From Marihabitans asiaticum (GTDB taxonomy: Bacteria > Actinomycetota > Actinomycetes > Actinomycetales > Dermatophilaceae), in NCBI RefSeq assembly GCF_007828725.1, contig NZ_VIUW01000003.1, positions 124,001-188,000 of the forward strand: a stretch of DNA of 64,000 nucleotides, read 5' to 3'. Position numbers and translations under genes: made by a program. Numbering within the stretch: position 1 is the stretch's first letter; each line of letters begins with the position of its first letter. Below are positions 1 through 7,275 of this stretch, in pieces. The notes under the pieces were generated by a model. It saw nothing but the letters and a program-made list of their open reading frames with translations, did not search any database and was not told the origin of the DNA.

Positions 1-1175
1 GCGGCAGCTTCTCCCGCCGCAGCCTCCTCGCCGGAGGGGGCCTGGGTGCCTTCGCCGCGCTCGCCGGTTGCGCCCCGCCCGAGCCGCCGGCCGGTGGGGT
101 GGCGCAGCTCGACCTGCCCGAGGACGTCTCCGAGCAGGAGAAGATCGTCCGGTGGGCCAACTGGACCGCCTACCTCGACTACGACGAGGACTCCAAGAGC
201 TACCCGACGCTAGACGCCTTCGAGGAGAAGACGGGGATCAAGGCGACGTACAGCGAGGACGTCGACGACAACGACTCCTACTTCAACAAGGTCGCCCCGC
301 AGCTGCGCGCCGGGCAGGACATCGGGCGCGACATCGTCACCTTCACCGACTGGATGGCGAACCGGATCATCCAGCAGCAGCTCGCCCAGCCGCTGGACAT
401 GGTGCAGATGGGCAACGTCGCGCAGAACATGCTGCCCTCGCTGAAGGCCGTGCCCTTCGACCCGGGCCGGCAGTTCTCGGTGACCTGGCAGTCCGGCTTC
501 GCCGGGATCGGCTACAACAAGAAGAAGGTCGGGCGGGAGCTGAAGACGCTCGAGGACCTATGGGCCGAGGACCTCAGGGGGCGGATCACCGTGCTCTCGG
601 AGTTCCGCGACACCCTCGGGGTGATCATGCTCGAGCAGGGTGTCGACATCAACGGAGACATCACCACCGAGCAGTTCCAGGGCGCGGTGGACGAGGTCGA
701 CCGGCGGATCTCCGACGGCTACATCCGCCGGGTCAAGGGCAACAGCTACCTCGAGGACCTCAAGAGCGGCAACGCCATCGCCGGGATCGTCTGGAGCGGT
801 GACCTCTTCGTGCTGCGGGCCGAGACCGAGGACGACAGCTGGGAGTTCGTCATCCCCGAGTCCGGCGGGACGATGTGGAGCGACAACCTCATGGTGCCGA
901 TGACCTCGACCCACAAGGACAACGCCGAGACCCTCATCGACTACTACTACGACCCGAAGGTCGCGGCCGAGGTGGCTGCCTGGGTCAACTACATCTGCCC
1001 GGTCGAGGGGGCGCAGAAGGCGATGGAGAAGATCGACCCCGACCTGGCCGAGTCGCCCTTCATCTTCCCGACCGAGGACTACCTCAGCGACAACAACATC
1101 CAGTTCTTCGCGGCGCTCGAGCCCGAGCAGGACGCGGAGTTCAGCGAGACCTGGCAGAGGGTGGTGGGCAACTGA
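1..1175 (+). CDS. Polyamine-type ABC transporter substrate-binding lipoprotein (5' end outside window)
   Basis: Extracellular solute-binding protein of the PotD/PotF family, which captures spermidine or putrescine for the membrane permeases. The reading frame is already open at the left edge (frame starting at base 3), so the start codon is missing. The first visible residues show a twin-arginine stretch (SFSRRSLLAGGG) followed by a lipobox, LAGC, at about bases 57-71. This implies Tat export and lipid anchoring outside the membrane. The mature part is about 360 residues, normal for the family. The stop overlaps the next start by one base (TGATG), so it heads a four-gene importer operon. The ligand is inferred from family and neighbours only. 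Confidence 0.85.
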   Translation, partial: GSFSRRSLLAGGGLGAFAALAGCAPPEPPAGGVAQLDLPEDVSEQEKIVRWANWTAYLDYDEDSKSYPTLDAFEEKTGIKATYSEDVDDNDSYFNKVAPQLRAGQDIGRDIVTFTDWMANRIIQQQLAQPLDMVQMGNVAQNMLPSLKAVPFDPGRQFSVTWQSGFAGIGYNKKKVGRELKTLEDLWAEDLRGRITVLSEFRDTLGVIMLEQGVDINGDITTEQFQGAVDEVDRRISDGYIRRVKGNSYLEDLKSGNAIAGIVWSGDLFVLRAETEDDSWEFVIPESGGTMWSDNLMVPMTSTHKDNAETLIDYYYDPKVAAEVAAWVNYICPVEGAQKAMEKIDPDLAESPFIFPTEDYLSDNNIQFFAALEPEQDAEFSETWQRVVGN

Positions 1176-2347
1176 TGGGCCTCTTCAGCAGCAGCAAGGG
1201 CGCGTTCCGCGGGGCGAAGGGGGATCTCGTCCTCGACGGCGTGCGCAAGACCTTCGGGGACTTCACCGCCGTCGACGGGATCGACCTGACCATCCCGAGA
1301 GGCTCCTTCTTCGCCCTCCTCGGACCGTCCGGGTGCGGCAAGACGACGACCCTGCGGATGATCGCCGGGCTCGAGCAGCCCACCGAGGGCCGGGTGATGA
1401 TCGGGCAGACCGACCTCACCGGGTCGCGACCCTACGAGCGCCCGGTCAACACCGTCTTCCAGAGCTATGCGCTCTTCCCGCACCTGAGCATCCGCGACAA
1501 CGTCGCCTTCGGCCCCAAGCGAAGGGGGGTGAGCGACGCTGCGGCGCAGGCCGACTCGGCGCTGGAGCTGGTGCAGATGGGTCACCTGGCCGGGCGCAAG
1601 CCGGCCCAGCTCTCCGGTGGTCAGCAGCAGCGGGTCGCCCTGGCACGCGCGATCGTCAACAACCCCGAGGTGCTGCTCCTCGACGAGCCGCTCGGCGCCC
1701 TGGACCTCAAGCTCCGGCGGGAGATGCAGGTCGAGCTCAAGCGGATCCAGGACGACGTGGGTCTGACCTTCGTCCACGTCACCCACGACCAGGAGGAGGC
1801 CATGACGATGGCCGACACGGTCGCGGTGATGAACCAGGGGCAGATCGAGCAGATCGGTCCGCCGGAGGCGCTCTACGACCTGCCGAAGACCCGCTTCGTC
1901 GCCGGCTTCCTCGGCAAGTCGAACATGGGCAAGGCCACGGTCGTGGGGCGTGAGGGCGACCAGGTGGTCGTCGAGTTCGCCGGGACCACCGCGACCGTAC
2001 CGGCTGCTCGGGCTCCCGAGGGGGCGGACGAGGTCTGGTTCGGAATCCGGCCGGAGAAGGTGCGGATCGTCACCGACCAGAGCGGCGGCCACCGTGACGA
2101 CGTGCGGGTCACGGTCGTCGACGTCTCCTTCACCGGGGTCGCGACGGAGTACATCGTCACCGTGCCCAGCGGGCGCTCGTGGACGGTCTACGAGCAGAAC
2201 ATGGACGTTGACCCCAACCCGATTCGGCCCGGCGACACGGTGTGGCTGGAGTGGGATCCGGCGCACTCCTTCGCCGTGCCGCGCAGCGCCGACGACCCCG
2301 ACCCGGCCGGTGACGCGGCCGAGCTCGAGAGCGCGGTCGCGTCGTGA
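1175..2347 (+). CDS. potA: Polyamine-type ABC transporter ATP-binding protein
   Basis: ATPase that energises the importer, 390 residues. Visible motifs: Walker A GPSGCGKTT near residue 50, Q-loop in VFQSYALFPH, ABC signature LSGGQQQR, Walker B VLLLDEPLGALD and switch His in HVTHDQEEA. A C-terminal TOBE-like domain with WFGIRPEKVR follows, typical of PotA/FbpC-type ATPases. The ATG overlaps the upstream stop by one base and the 3' end overlaps the first permease by four bases, so translation is probably coupled. A GCGAAGGGGG copy of the dispersed motif lies near the N terminus (about 1214) and another near 1519. Confidence 0.93.
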   Translation: MGLFSSSKGAFRGAKGDLVLDGVRKTFGDFTAVDGIDLTIPRGSFFALLGPSGCGKTTTLRMIAGLEQPTEGRVMIGQTDLTGSRPYERPVNTVFQSYALFPHLSIRDNVAFGPKRRGVSDAAAQADSALELVQMGHLAGRKPAQLSGGQQQRVALARAIVNNPEVLLLDEPLGALDLKLRREMQVELKRIQDDVGLTFVHVTHDQEEAMTMADTVAVMNQGQIEQIGPPEALYDLPKTRFVAGFLGKSNMGKATVVGREGDQVVVEFAGTTATVPAARAPEGADEVWFGIRPEKVRIVTDQSGGHRDDVRVTVVDVSFTGVATEYIVTVPSGRSWTVYEQNMDVDPNPIRPGDTVWLEWDPAHSFAVPRSADDPDPAGDAAELESAVAS

Positions 2348-3261
2348 GCGTCGTCGCCGAGCCCGCCGAGGAGCTGACGCCGCAGCGCGAGCCAGACCCG
2401 CCGCGGAGCAAGCGGCGCTTCAACACCACCGCCTTCCTCCTCCTGCTGCCCGGCGTGCTGTGGCTGATCGTCTTCTTCGTCGTCCCGATCGTCCAGCTCT
2501 TCACCGTCTCGCTGCAGAGCAAGTACCCGGGCTTCCCGGGGTACTACTACCGCGACGTCAACGTCGGCAACTACGTCACCGCGCTCGCGGAGTTCTGGCC
2601 GCACTTCGTGCGCTCGCTGCTCTACGGGGGGCTGGCGACCTTCTTCGCGTTCGCCCTGGCCTACCCGTTGGCGTACGCGATGGCGTTCAAGGCGGGCCGG
2701 TGGCGAAACGTCATGCTCATCTGCGTCATCGCGCCGTTCTTCACCTCCTTCATCCTGCGCACCATCGCTTGGCGTCAGATCCTCGCCGACGACGGCTTCG
2801 TCGCGAGCGCGCTGCGCACCCTGCACCTGCTGCCCGGGGACCGGATCACCGAGACGTGGATCGCGGTCGTGGCGGGCCTGACGTACAACTTCCTGCCCTT
2901 CATGGTGCTGCCGATCTACGCCTCGTTGGAGCGGGCCGACCCGAAGGTCATCGAGGCCGGGGGAGACCTCTACGGCAACGGCTTCACCACCTTCCGCACC
3001 GTCACGCTGCCGATGTCGCTGCCCGGGGTGCTCGCTGGCACGCTGCTGACCTTCATCCCCGCCTCGGGTGACTTCGTCAACGCGAGCCTGCTCGGGTCGG
3101 ACCGAAGTACGAAGATGGTGGGCAACGTCATCGAGAGCCAGTTCTTCAAGGTGCCCGGCGGGTTCCCGGTCGCGGCCTCGCTGAGCTTCACGCTCATGGC
3201 GGTCATCCTCGTCCTCGTGACGCTCTACGTGCGCCGCTTCGGCAGCGAGGAGCTGGTCTAG
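2344..3261 (+). CDS. potB: Polyamine-type ABC transporter permease, PotB-like
   Basis: First integral-membrane permease of the importer, 305 residues, with about six hydrophobic segments. The binding-protein-dependent transport EAA-type loop is seen around residues 195-225 (GGDLYGNGFTTFRTVTLPMS), the cytoplasmic contact with the ATPase. The N-terminal 25 residues are polar, charged and likely cytoplasmic. It starts with GTG inside the end of the ATPase gene (GTGA overlap). The next permease begins immediately after its stop, so the four genes are clearly one transcript. Substrate class is inferred from homology to PotB/PotH-type permeases. Confidence 0.9.
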   Translation: MSVVAEPAEELTPQREPDPPRSKRRFNTTAFLLLLPGVLWLIVFFVVPIVQLFTVSLQSKYPGFPGYYYRDVNVGNYVTALAEFWPHFVRSLLYGGLATFFAFALAYPLAYAMAFKAGRWRNVMLICVIAPFFTSFILRTIAWRQILADDGFVASALRTLHLLPGDRITETWIAVVAGLTYNFLPFMVLPIYASLERADPKVIEAGGDLYGNGFTTFRTVTLPMSLPGVLAGTLLTFIPASGDFVNASLLGSDRSTKMVGNVIESQFFKVPGGFPVAASLSFTLMAVILVLVTLYVRRFGSEELV

Positions 3262-4074
3262 GTGCGCACCGTGACCCGCTGGATCGGCGACCGCTTCGCG
3301 ATGATCGCCGCGCTGCTCGTGCTGGGCTACCTCTTCCTCCCGGTGGCCTACACCTTCGTCTTCTCCTTCAACGACTACCGCAAGTCCAACATCATCTGGA
3401 ACGACGCCTCCGGCCCGACCCTGAAGCACTGGAAGGACCCGTGCGGCGCTCCCGGGGTGTGCGACTCGCTCGTCACCTCGCTGCAGGTGGGGCTGCTCGC
3501 GACGCTGGTCTCGACGGTGCTCGGCACGCTGCTCGCCTTCGCCCTGGTCCGCCAGAAGTTCAGGGGCCGCGGCGCGAGCAACGTCCTCGTCTTCGTGCCG
3601 ATGGCCACTCCCGAGATCGTGCTCGGCGCCTCGCTGCTGACGATCTTCGTCCAGGGATTCAGCCGGGTCGGGCTGCAGCTGGGCTTCTGGACGATCGTCA
3701 TCGCGCACATCATGTTCTGCCTGTCCTTCGTCGTGGTCACCGTGCGGGCGCGCCTGCAGAGCCTGGACCCGCGCCTGGACGAGGCGGCGATGGACCTCTA
3801 CGCCGACCCGCGCAGCACCTTCATGCGGATCACGCTGCCGCTGGTGATGCCCGGTGTCGTCTCGGCGGCGATGCTCGCCTTCGCGCTGAGCTTCGACGAC
3901 TTCATCATCACCAACTTCGTCTCCGGCAACGAGACGACCTTCCCCAAGTTCGTCTACGTCAGCTACCTGCGCGGCATCCCCGCCCAGGCCAACGTCATCG
4001 GCTTCTCGATGTTCGTCATCGCTGTCGGCCTGGTCGTCCTCTCCCAGGTGGTCCTCTCCCGCAGAGGCCGCTGA
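3262..4074 (+). CDS. potC: Polyamine-type ABC transporter permease, PotC-like
   Basis: Second permease of the importer, 270 residues, with six probable membrane helices starting at residue 10. The EAA loop is around residues 172-200 (DEAAMDLYADPRSTFMRITL). The start GTG abuts the previous stop codon with no gap, which fixes the start. The protein has the usual PotC/PotI length. Its family forms a heterodimer with the preceding permease. A 30-base gap with a clear ribosome binding site separates it from the following dehydrogenase, which is probably still in the same operon. Confidence 0.9.
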   Translation: MRTVTRWIGDRFAMIAALLVLGYLFLPVAYTFVFSFNDYRKSNIIWNDASGPTLKHWKDPCGAPGVCDSLVTSLQVGLLATLVSTVLGTLLAFALVRQKFRGRGASNVLVFVPMATPEIVLGASLLTIFVQGFSRVGLQLGFWTIVIAHIMFCLSFVVVTVRARLQSLDPRLDEAAMDLYADPRSTFMRITLPLVMPGVVSAAMLAFALSFDDFIITNFVSGNETTFPKFVYVSYLRGIPAQANVIGFSMFVIAVGLVVLSQVVLSRRGR

Positions 4075-4104
4075 CCTCCCTTCGATCCCGTCAGGAGCAA
4101 GCAG

Positions 4105-5382
4105 ATGCGAGTCCTCATGATCGGCGCCGGGGGCGTCGGCGACGCGGCCGCGAAGATCGCCGTCGAGCGTGACTTCTTCGAGGCCTGGGTGGTCGCGGAC
4201 TACGACCTCGAGCGGGCGCAGCGCACCGTCGACGCGGCAGCCGGGCGAAGGGAGGGGGAGGCGCGCTTCGTCGCGGCCCAGGTCGACGCCTCGGACGCCG
4301 ACGCGGTCACTGCGCTGGCCCGCGAGCACGAGGCGACCCACGTCTTCAACGCGGTCGACCCGCGCTTCGTCATGCCGATCTTCGACGGCGCGCTCGCGGC
4401 CGGCGCCGACTACCTCGACATGGCGATGTCGCTGTCGCGTCCGCATCCGGAGCGGCCATACGAGGAGTGCGGGGTCAAGCTCGGCGACGAGCAGCTGGCG
4501 AAGGGGGACCAGTGGGAGTCCGCGGGTCGGCTGGCGCTGGTCGGGATCGGGGTCGAGCCGGGGCTCTCGGACGTCTTCGCGCGGTACGCCGCCGACGAGC
4601 TGTTCAGCGAGATCGACGAGCTCGGGACCCGCGACGGGGCCAACCTCGTGGTCCGCGACGAGGACGGCAACGAGGTCTTCGCGCCCGGGTTCTCGATGTG
4701 GACGATCATCGAGGAGTGCCTCAACCCGCCGGTGGTGTGGTCGAAGGAGCGTGCCGCTGCTGCTGGCGGTGACGTCGAAGCCGGCTTCCACACCCTGGCC
4801 CCCTTCGCCGAGCCGGAGGTCTTCGACTTCCCCGAGGGGATCGGCCCGGTGGAGTGCGTGCACGTCGAGCACGAGGAGGTGCTGCTCATGCCGCGCTGGG
4901 TCGACGCGCAGCGGGTGACCTTCAAGTACGGGCTGGGCGAGGAGATGATCGCGATGCTGCGCCAGCTGCACGCCCTCGGCCTGGACTCCACCGAGCCGGT
5001 AACGGTCAAGGGCGCCCAGGTCGCGCCGCGCGACGTCGTGGCCGCCGTGCTGCCCGACCCGGCGACGATCGGGCCGCGGATGGAGGGCAAGACCTGCGCC
5101 GGGCTCTACGTCACCGGCACGGGCACGGACGGGCAGCCGCGGGCGGTTTACCTCTACCACGTCGTCGACAACGCCGACACGATCCGCGACTACGACGCCC
5201 AGTGCGTGGTGTGGCAGACGGCGATCAACCCGGTGGTGGCCCTGGAGCTGCTGGCGAAGGGGGAGTGGTCCGGCTCGGGTGTTCTCGGCCCCGAGGCCTT
5301 CCCGGCCCGCCCCTTCCTCGACCTGCTCGCCGCCGACAAACCCGAGGGCTACGGCTCCCCCTGGGGTATGGACGAGCGCTGA
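4105..5382 (+). CDS. Saccharopine dehydrogenase family protein
   Basis: Predicted NAD(P)-dependent oxidoreductase of 425 residues. The N terminus has a Rossmann nucleotide-binding motif, GAGGVG at residues 6-11, followed by an acidic strand end. The rest matches the saccharopine/carboxynorspermidine dehydrogenase-like fold. ATG 4105 is preceded by AGGAG at a 7-8 base distance. It follows the polyamine importer by 30 bases in the same direction, which suggests that it acts on a polyamine- or lysine-derived amino acid. The exact substrate cannot be read from sequence: carboxyspermidine, saccharopine and a lysine derivative all remain possible. Confidence 0.75.
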   Translation: MRVLMIGAGGVGDAAAKIAVERDFFEAWVVADYDLERAQRTVDAAAGRREGEARFVAAQVDASDADAVTALAREHEATHVFNAVDPRFVMPIFDGALAAGADYLDMAMSLSRPHPERPYEECGVKLGDEQLAKGDQWESAGRLALVGIGVEPGLSDVFARYAADELFSEIDELGTRDGANLVVRDEDGNEVFAPGFSMWTIIEECLNPPVVWSKERAAAAGGDVEAGFHTLAPFAEPEVFDFPEGIGPVECVHVEHEEVLLMPRWVDAQRVTFKYGLGEEMIAMLRQLHALGLDSTEPVTVKGAQVAPRDVVAAVLPDPATIGPRMEGKTCAGLYVTGTGTDGQPRAVYLYHVVDNADTIRDYDAQCVVWQTAINPVVALELLAKGEWSGSGVLGPEAFPARPFLDLLAADKPEGYGSPWGMDER

Positions 5383-5403
5383 CGCCCGGACCGCCCCCGC
5401 CAG

Positions 5404-5478
5404 ATCCGAATCTCCCTAGGTTTCTGTCAGCCGCCCGGGAAAGTTCCTAGGCGTCTTGTCAAACGCCTAGGGATCTGC
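5404..5478. terminator. Nested dyads with three CCTAGG hexamers between convergent genes
   Basis: The 170-base gap between two converging genes holds an inner perfect inverted repeat (CCTAGGCGT at 5446-5454, ACGCCTAGG at 5463-5471, 8-base loop). An outer imperfect one pairs ATCCG and CCCTAGG (5404-5420) with CCTAGGG and CGGAT further right. The element is less G+C-rich than its surroundings. Its position suggests a bidirectional terminator, although no T-run follows the stem. The alternative is a protein-binding site. Confidence 0.5.
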
Positions 5479-5552
5479 GGATTCGTGAGCGGGCAGGGCG
5501 GGCTGGGCGGGGTGGGCGACGGGCGGACGGGATCGGACGAAGGGGGAGCGGC

Positions 5553-6626
5553 TTAGCCCTTCGCCCGGTCCAGCTCCTCGCGCAGCGCGGCGACGAAGGC
5601 GTCGACGTCCCCTTCGATCGTGTCCCAGGCGCACATCCACCGGACCTGGCCGGTGGTCTCGTCCCAGAAGTAGAAGCGGAAGCGCTCCATCAGGGCCAGG
5701 CTGACCTCGCGAGGCAGGATCGGGAAGAGGGCGTTGGCCTGCGGCTCGTGGGGCAGCTCGACCCCCTTGATGTCGCGGACCGCGTCGTACATCCGCTGAG
5801 CCATCGCATTGGCGTGACCACCGGTACGCAGCCACAGGTCGTCCTCGAAGAGCGCGAGCAGCTGGGCCGAGACGAAGCGCATCTTGCTCGCAAGCTGCAT
5901 CGACTGCTTGCGGAGGTACGGCATGCCGCGGACCTTCTCCGGGGAGAGCACGACGACCGCCTCGGCGAGCATCGCCCCCGCCTTGGTCCCACCGAGGGAG
6001 AGCAGGTCCACCCCGGTATCGGCGACCAGCTCGCGCAGGCCGACCCCGAGAGCTGCAGCGGCGTTGGCGATCCGCGCGCCGTCGAGGTGCAGCAGCCAGC
6101 CGCGCGCGTGCGCCTGGTCGGCCAACGCCCGGATCTCCGCCGGGGTGTAGAGCGTGCCCATCTCGGTCGAGTTGGTGATCGAGACGACCTTGACCTGGGG
6201 CCAGTGCTCGTCGCCGGCGCGCAGCGGGACGGTGTCGACCAGCTCGGGGGTGAGCTTGCCGGCGGGGGTGTCGACGGCGTGCAGCTTGATGCCGGCGACC
6301 TTCTCCGGGGCCGCGCACTCGTCGACGTGGATGTGCGCGCTCGCGGTGCAGATCACCGACTCCCACCGGTCGGTCGCCGCCTGCAGCGCGGTGACGTTGG
6401 CGCCGGTGCCGTTGAAGACCGGGAAGACCTCGATGTGCTCGCCGAGCTGCTCGCGCAGCACCTCCTGCAGCCGGGCGGTGTAGACGTCCTCGCCGTAGGC
6501 GACCTGGTGGCCGCCGTTCGCCGCGGCGATCGCGGCGAGCACCTCGGGGTGGATCCCGGCGTAGTTGTCGCTGGCGAAGCCGCGGGTCTCGCGGTCGTGC
6601 AGGGGCGAAGGGAGGCTCTCGGTCAC
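5553..6626 (-). CDS. Low-specificity L-threonine aldolase family protein
   Basis: PLP enzyme of the beta-eliminating lyase family, 357 residues, expected to cleave L-threonine or L-allo-threonine to glycine and acetaldehyde. Visible signs are the N-terminal FASDNYAGIHPEVL block, the cofactor region with LHLDGARIANAA near residue 190, and the probable Schiff-base lysine in SLGGTKAGAML near residue 237. Length is normal. The start is GTG 6626 with a GGAAGG site upstream. It converges on the dehydrogenase to its left, with the CCTAGG dyads between them. It lies just downstream of the toxin gene, 21 bases away, on the same strand. Confidence 0.85.
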   Translation of the reverse strand: MTESLPSPLHDRETRGFASDNYAGIHPEVLAAIAAANGGHQVAYGEDVYTARLQEVLREQLGEHIEVFPVFNGTGANVTALQAATDRWESVICTASAHIHVDECAAPEKVAGIKLHAVDTPAGKLTPELVDTVPLRAGDEHWPQVKVVSITNSTEMGTLYTPAEIRALADQAHARGWLLHLDGARIANAAAALGVGLRELVADTGVDLLSLGGTKAGAMLAEAVVVLSPEKVRGMPYLRKQSMQLASKMRFVSAQLLALFEDDLWLRTGGHANAMAQRMYDAVRDIKGVELPHEPQANALFPILPREVSLALMERFRFYFWDETTGQVRWMCAWDTIEGDVDAFVAALREELDRAKG

Positions 6627-6647
6627 CCGGTCATCCTTCCAGGCTGT

Positions 6648-6968
6648 TCAGCGGCTCCCTAGCAGGGGCACGTCGAGGTCGTAGGCGAGGACGATCGCTC
6701 GGGCGAGGTCGGCCTCTTGATGAGGGAGCAGGTGGCCGACGACGCGCCCGAGGGACGAGACGGCGACGGTGGTGACGTTGTCCATGCTCACGGCGCCGGC
6801 CCTGTCCAGGCCGTTCGCCGGGCCGACGGGGAGCTCGCTGGACAGCCCCTTCGCCGTCGTCGTGATGGGTGCGACGGTCACCTTCGTCATCGCCGCTCGA
6901 GCCTCCTCGCGGGTAAGGACGAGCACAGGTCGGGTCTTGTCCAGGCGCGCCAGCCGGATCTCGCGCAC
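6648..6968 (-). CDS. mazF: MazF-family endoribonuclease toxin
   Basis: 106-residue toxin-like protein of the MazF/PemK family, mRNA interferases that cut specific single-stranded sites. Family marks are the N-terminal KTRPVLVLTRE strand, the VAPITTT and ELPVG turns, and SMDNVTTV in the centre. I chose GTG 6968, one base after the antitoxin stop, because MazF similarity begins there. A longer open frame up to 7058 overlaps the antitoxin and is not MazF-like. The antitoxin-first order and near-overlap are typical of mazEF operons. Cleavage specificity cannot be predicted. Confidence 0.88.
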   Translation of the reverse strand: MREIRLARLDKTRPVLVLTREEARAAMTKVTVAPITTTAKGLSSELPVGPANGLDRAGAVSMDNVTTVAVSSLGRVVGHLLPHQEADLARAIVLAYDLDVPLLGSR

Positions 6969-6969
6969 C

Positions 6970-7203
6970 TCAGTCCACGTCCTGGGGATCGGCAGAACTC
7001 CACGCGACGAGGCCGTCAAGGTCGTCCGCCGTGCCCCTCTCGCGGAGTATCGCGGCATCTCGGAGGGCAGCCGCCCGTCTCATGTCGCGCTCGAGGGCCG
7101 AGGTGACGAGGGCGGCGCGGCTCGGCCCCACCCCTTCGGCCACAGACCTGTCGAGATACTCGACGACTGCATCGGGCAGGCGGACGGCGATCTGGGTTGT
7201 CAT
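6970..7203 (-). CDS. Ribbon-helix-helix antitoxin paired with MazF
   Basis: 77-residue protein with an N-terminal ribbon-helix-helix fold: TTQIAVRLPDAVVEYLDRSV gives the beta strand and first helix, then GPSRAALVTSALERDMRR the second. The C terminus is acidic and flexible (DDLDGLVAWSSADPQDVD), as expected for the segment that wraps the toxin. It is the promoter-proximal gene. Start ATG 7203 is only six bases from a TAGAGT -10 box, so the operon mRNA is probably leaderless. A 25-base palindrome immediately upstream is the likely site of autoregulation. Confidence 0.85.
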   Translation of the reverse strand: MTTQIAVRLPDAVVEYLDRSVAEGVGPSRAALVTSALERDMRRAAALRDAAILRERGTADDLDGLVAWSSADPQDVD

Positions 7204-7209
7204 ACCGGT

Positions 7210-7244
7210 ACTCTACGTCGGTGCATCCCAGAGTGGGATGCACC
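7210..7244 (-). promoter_or_regulatory. Toxin-antitoxin operon promoter and palindromic operator
   Basis: On the minus strand, TAGAGT (7215-7210) ends six bases before the antitoxin ATG. Directly upstream is a perfect palindrome with 11-base arms, GGTGCATCCCA (7220-7230) and TGGGATGCACC (7234-7244), with a three-base spacer. It covers the -10/-35 spacer and part of the -35 region. An RHH antitoxin or toxin-antitoxin complex bound there should block transcription. Confidence 0.7.
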
Positions 7245-7275
7245 GAGGGCGTTGACAGCCAGTCGAAGGGGGAAC

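Noticed and set aside
2188-5160. A 990-codon open frame on the minus strand
   Set aside because: It lies opposite the polyamine importer and dehydrogenase genes, is extremely rich in Arg, Asp, Gly and His, and has no domain. It is a codon-bias shadow typical of high-G+C DNA.
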